Shown here piece after piece: positions 4,946 to 6,897 of a DNA stretch of 6,897 nt. Source of the DNA: Actinomycetota bacterium (GTDB taxonomy: Bacteria > Actinomycetota > Acidimicrobiia > Acidimicrobiales > Ilumatobacteraceae); NCBI GenBank assembly GCA_009704065.1, contig WLEX01000064.1, forward strand, positions 1 through 6,897, read 5' to 3'. How positions within the stretch are numbered: position 1 is the stretch's first letter; each line of letters begins with the position of its first letter. The translations under genes were made by a program, and so were the position numbers. Under the pieces are notes generated by a model. It searched no databases. It was given only the letters and a program-made list of their open reading frames with translations, and was not told where the DNA came from.

Positions 4946-5548
4946 ATGGCCAATGAAACTTCGATGCGTGAACGGATGATTAATGTCGCCGTTGAGTTAA
5001 TCGCCGAAGGTGGTGAGGCCTCGGTTCGAGTCAGCAAAATTGCTGAAGTGGTCGGTGTGAAAGAACCATCGATTTACCACCATTTCAAGAATCGCACCGA
5101 ACTTGTGACTGCTGCATATGTTGAGTGGTACTGGCAATGCCTGCGTACCGATGTACCGGTGGACTCCATGATGCTCATGGTGGAAAACCAGAACGATTAC
5201 GAACGTGCTTTGCGTAAAAGCATGGAGTGGAGCTACCGACCAGAGCGCCACAAAGACCGGGCCATTCGTGCAAGTGTGCTCGGAGCTGCGCAAACAAATC
5301 CCGAACTCGCAGCAGCAATAAATGAGATCAATAGAAAATTCTTGAACGGTTTGGCCGACTCATTGCGTTTGGCTCAGGGCAAAGGATGGGCTCGCACCGA
5401 CCTCGACCCCATGGCAGCGGCTTATTGGCTGCATGGCCAAATCAATGGGCGAGTGGTGGCCGAAATGGACCCTGGAGCCATTGACCTTGATGCATGGGAT
5501 GCCATCTCATTCGAAGTGGTCTTCACACTCTTGCGCCCGCGCCCATAG
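4946..5548 (+). CDS. TetR-family transcriptional regulator (200 aa)
   Basis: TetR proteins are dimeric repressors that leave DNA when a small ligand binds the C-terminal domain. The N-terminal DNA-binding domain is complete: a first helix RERMINVAVELIAEGG (8-23) and a helix-turn-helix VRVSKIAEVVGVKEPSIYHHF (27-47), ending in KNRTELV. The S-I-Y-x-H-F recognition helix is diagnostic. Residues 55-200 form the helical ligand/dimer domain, which is too variable to name a ligand. Length is typical. It is transcribed away from the DsbA-like/isomerase-like operon across an 83-base gap, so it probably regulates that operon and itself. The downstream 74-aa gene, 54 bases away on the same strand, could also be in its unit. 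Confidence 0.95.
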   Translation: MANETSMRERMINVAVELIAEGGEASVRVSKIAEVVGVKEPSIYHHFKNRTELVTAAYVEWYWQCLRTDVPVDSMMLMVENQNDYERALRKSMEWSYRPERHKDRAIRASVLGAAQTNPELAAAINEINRKFLNGLADSLRLAQGKGWARTDLDPMAAAYWLHGQINGRVVAEMDPGAIDLDAWDAISFEVVFTLLRPRP

Positions 5549-5589
5549 GGGAAATCTTCGCCGTTCGTGGTCTGACACCATGGGGCGAC

Positions 5590-5595
5590 TACCGT
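5590..5595 (+). promoter_or_regulatory. -10-like element of the 74-aa gene
   Basis: TACCGT fits TANNNT and ends 7 bases before the ATG at 5603. No Shine-Dalgarno sequence is visible. The 54-base gap after tetR leaves room for a promoter, but this element is weak on its own. Confidence 0.3.
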
Positions 5596-5602
5596 TATCT
5601 CT

Positions 5603-5827
5603 ATGGAAAAGCCCGTCAAGTTTGAACACACCCGTTTTCTAGGCGACAAGCGCACCCAATTGGTGTACGACTTGGATGAATGGTCAGAACCCACCATCAT
5701 CGACGACATCGTGGCGCAAGGTGTTGGTCTGTGTTTCGGCCCCGACACATTGGCCGAAGCCCGCAATCGTGGGTACACACTTGCAACCGTGGGAGCCACG
5801 CGTCGATTCCGCAAGCCTCGCGCGTAG
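5603..5827 (+). CDS. Small conserved-looking protein of unknown function (74 aa)
   Basis: I do not recognise a family. The protein has charged, well-mixed composition: KFEHTRFLGDKRTQLVYDLDE (6-26), TIIDDIVAQG (31-40), GLCFGPDTLAEARNRGY (42-58), and a basic tail ATRRFRKPRA. There is no signal peptide or membrane segment. FGPDTLAEARNRGY looks like a strand-turn-helix. The acidic first half and strongly basic C-terminus would suit binding a nucleic acid or a partner protein, but this is a guess. Coding is supported by its fit between two genes: it begins 54 bases after tetR, and its stop (5825-5827) lies 9 bases before the alpha/beta-hydrolase ATG. Confidence 0.75.
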   Translation: MEKPVKFEHTRFLGDKRTQLVYDLDEWSEPTIIDDIVAQGVGLCFGPDTLAEARNRGYTLATVGATRRFRKPRA

Positions 5828-5830
5828 GTA
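5825..5830 (+). promoter_or_regulatory. -10-like element of the alpha/beta-hydrolase gene, overlapping a stop codon
   Basis: TAGGTA overlaps the TAG stop of the 74-aa gene (5825-5827) and ends 6 bases before the ATG at 5837. It has the same form and spacing as the hexamers before other genes here. Co-transcription with the upstream gene is equally possible. Confidence 0.3.
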
Positions 5831-5836
5831 GTTGCT

Positions 5837-6604
5837 ATGGCCGGTGAAATGAACGGGACGTTCATCTCGGGCGGCCTCACACTCAATAGATATCTCGCCA
5901 CACCTAGCAGCCATGTGCAGTCGATGCCTGGTGTAATTCTGTGTCACGGTTTTCCTATTGGACCACTTGATGCGCGCCAAGCAGGTGTTACTTTTCCGCA
6001 ACTAATGGACCGCATAGCAAATGACCTGGGATGGGCCGCGCTCACTTTTACCTTTCGTGGTTGTGGCGGTAGCGAAGGGGATTTCTCAATGCAGGGATGG
6101 GTCGATGATTTACGAGCTGCAATTGATCATTTGGAAGATGAAGTATCACCGAACGGTATTTGGCTCGTGGGCACTAATACAGGTGGTGCGCTAGCTCTCA
6201 GCGTTGCTGCCGATGATCCTCGTGTGCGCGGATGTGCACTGCTCAGTGCTCGTGCCGATTTCGATGATTGGGCAAGTCAGCCGCGACGATTTTTAGAACA
6301 TGCTCGTGAAATTGGAGCTATTCGTACACCGGGTTTCCCTGCATCATTCGATGAGTGGAGCCGTGAACTACGCCGCTTTCGCCCCATTGATGCAGCAAAG
6401 CGATTTGCCCCACGGCCTTTGTTGGTGATGCATGGTGACGACGATGAAAGTGTTCCCGTTGCTGACTCTCGTGTGTTAGCCGAATCGCATGGCAGTGCCG
6501 AACTACGCGTGATTGAAGGTGCAGGGCATCGTTTACGTCATGACCCTCGTGCGATTGCAGTATTACTCGGATGGCTTGACCGCCAACGTGCAACGTCTGT
6601 GTAG
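5837..6604 (+). CDS. Alpha/beta-hydrolase fold protein with Asn at the nucleophile position (255 aa)
   Basis: The fold is clear: PGVILCHGFPIGP (31-43) holds the oxyanion-hole HGFP motif, LTFTFRGCGGSEG (69-81) is the typical strand-turn after the first helix, LLVMHGDDDESVPV (195-208) carries the acid (D203), and EGAGHRL (227-233) carries the His (H231). The nucleophile elbow, normally G-x-S-x-G, reads LVGTNTGGAL (110-119), so position 114 is Asn (codon AAT, 6176-6178) instead of Ser. A Ser codon AGT would differ by one base. Without a Ser, Cys or Asp nucleophile ordinary ester hydrolysis is unlikely, so the protein may bind but not cleave a substrate or use another chemistry. There is no signal peptide. 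It follows the 74-aa gene by 9 bases and converges on galE with no gap. The fold is sure; function is unknown. Confidence 0.92.
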   Translation: MAGEMNGTFISGGLTLNRYLATPSSHVQSMPGVILCHGFPIGPLDARQAGVTFPQLMDRIANDLGWAALTFTFRGCGGSEGDFSMQGWVDDLRAAIDHLEDEVSPNGIWLVGTNTGGALALSVAADDPRVRGCALLSARADFDDWASQPRRFLEHAREIGAIRTPGFPASFDEWSRELRRFRPIDAAKRFAPRPLLVMHGDDDESVPVADSRVLAESHGSAELRVIEGAGHRLRHDPRAIAVLLGWLDRQRATSV

Positions 6605-6897
6605 TTACTTCGAGTCGTGACCCTGTGGGTGCGATGTATGCCACGCATACGCAGTGGAAATAATTGAGTCGAGACTATGCGTGGGAGACCAATCAAAAGT
6701 TGATGTGATGCGACTAGGGTCGGCATAACACTCAGATGGATCGCCGGCACGGCGTGGAACAACTTGGTACGGAACTTTTTTACCGGAAATTCGTTCGGTG
6801 GCAGCGATGATGTCCATCACGCTGGTGCCATGGCCGGTGCCTACGTTGCAGGTAATGCTGTTGCCACCATCGCGCAAGTAATCGAGCGCAGCAACAT
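6605..6897 (-). CDS. galE: UDP-glucose 4-epimerase, C-terminal part (runs off right edge)
   Basis: GalE interconverts UDP-glucose and UDP-galactose with bound NAD, using the Leloir pathway and supplying sugars for cell-envelope polymers. About 96 C-terminal residues are visible. They read VAALDYLRDGGNS at the window edge, then NVGTGHGTSVMDIIAA, a VPYQVVPRRAGDPSECYADPSR stretch, FDWSPTHSLDSIISTAYAWH and a short charged tail. The N-x-G-x-G-x-G/T-S-V and R-R-A-G-D-P motifs are typical of the substrate-binding C-terminal domain of GalE; the Rossmann domain and the YxxxK catalytic motif lie outside the window. A TTG inside the frame (6877-6875) is an internal Leu codon, not the start. The stop TAA (6607-6605) abuts the stop of the converging hydrolase at 6604. 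Related epimerases acting on other UDP-sugars cannot be ruled out. Confidence 0.9.
   Translation of the reverse strand, partial: VAALDYLRDGGNSITCNVGTGHGTSVMDIIAATERISGKKVPYQVVPRRAGDPSECYADPSRITSTFDWSPTHSLDSIISTAYAWHTSHPQGHDSK

Noticed and set aside
6605..6877. Complete small gene starting at TTG 6877
   Set aside because: The frame stays open to the window edge with GalE-like sequence (VAALDY before the TTG), so it is the C-terminal end of a longer gene.
1..6897. CRISPR array, tRNA, rRNA, insertion sequence or phage genes
   Set aside because: No regularly spaced repeats, cloverleaf-like sequence, transposase or integrase motifs, or terminal inverted repeats were seen on either strand.

Overview
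This window looks like a fragment of a mid-GC actinobacterial chromosome, most plausibly from an Acidimicrobiia-type lineage; the lineage is inferred from gene content, not from a marker gene. The clues are a mycothiol-type pair (a DinB-fold maleylpyruvate isomerase-like protein and an Rv2466c-like DsbA protein), a lone acyl-CoA dehydrogenase, a Phd/YefM-PIN toxin-antitoxin pair, and many genes with no Shine-Dalgarno sequence but a -10-like hexamer a few bases before the ATG, as in leaderless actinobacterial genes.

Left part (1-890), minus strand: vapB (antitoxin) and vapC (PIN toxin) overlap by ATGA. Four bases after vapC begins a gene that runs off the left edge; its first 41 codons resemble the N-terminus of an MBL-fold metallo-hydrolase. 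Upstream of vapB lies a strong inverted repeat built from two TGTACA cores, one of which sits exactly where the -35 element of the vapB promoter would be. The VapC protein seems to lack the third conserved acidic residue of PIN nucleases.

Centre (887-3362), plus strand: an acyl-CoA dehydrogenase ending in a textbook rho-independent terminator, a class III (CpdA/GpdQ-like) metallophosphoesterase with all metal ligands, and a small membrane-anchored protein of unknown function. The last of these converges on the next minus-strand gene, and both stop codons lie in one 8-bp palindrome.

Right-centre (3359-5548): a minus-strand two-gene operon (Rv2466c-like DsbA protein, then the maleylpyruvate isomerase-like protein) is transcribed divergently from a TetR-family regulator. 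This suggests a regulated, mycothiol-linked detoxification or xenobiotic unit.

Right (5603-6897): a 74-residue unknown protein, an alpha/beta-hydrolase whose nucleophile position is Asn instead of Ser, and, facing it with no gap, the C-terminal third of a UDP-glucose 4-epimerase (galE) that runs off the right edge.

No tRNA, rRNA, CRISPR array, insertion sequence or phage gene was seen. No clearly new multi-gene system stands out. The most unusual signals are the operator/-35 coincidence at vapB, the apparent loss of catalytic residues in VapC and in the alpha/beta-hydrolase, and the near-universal leaderless layout.
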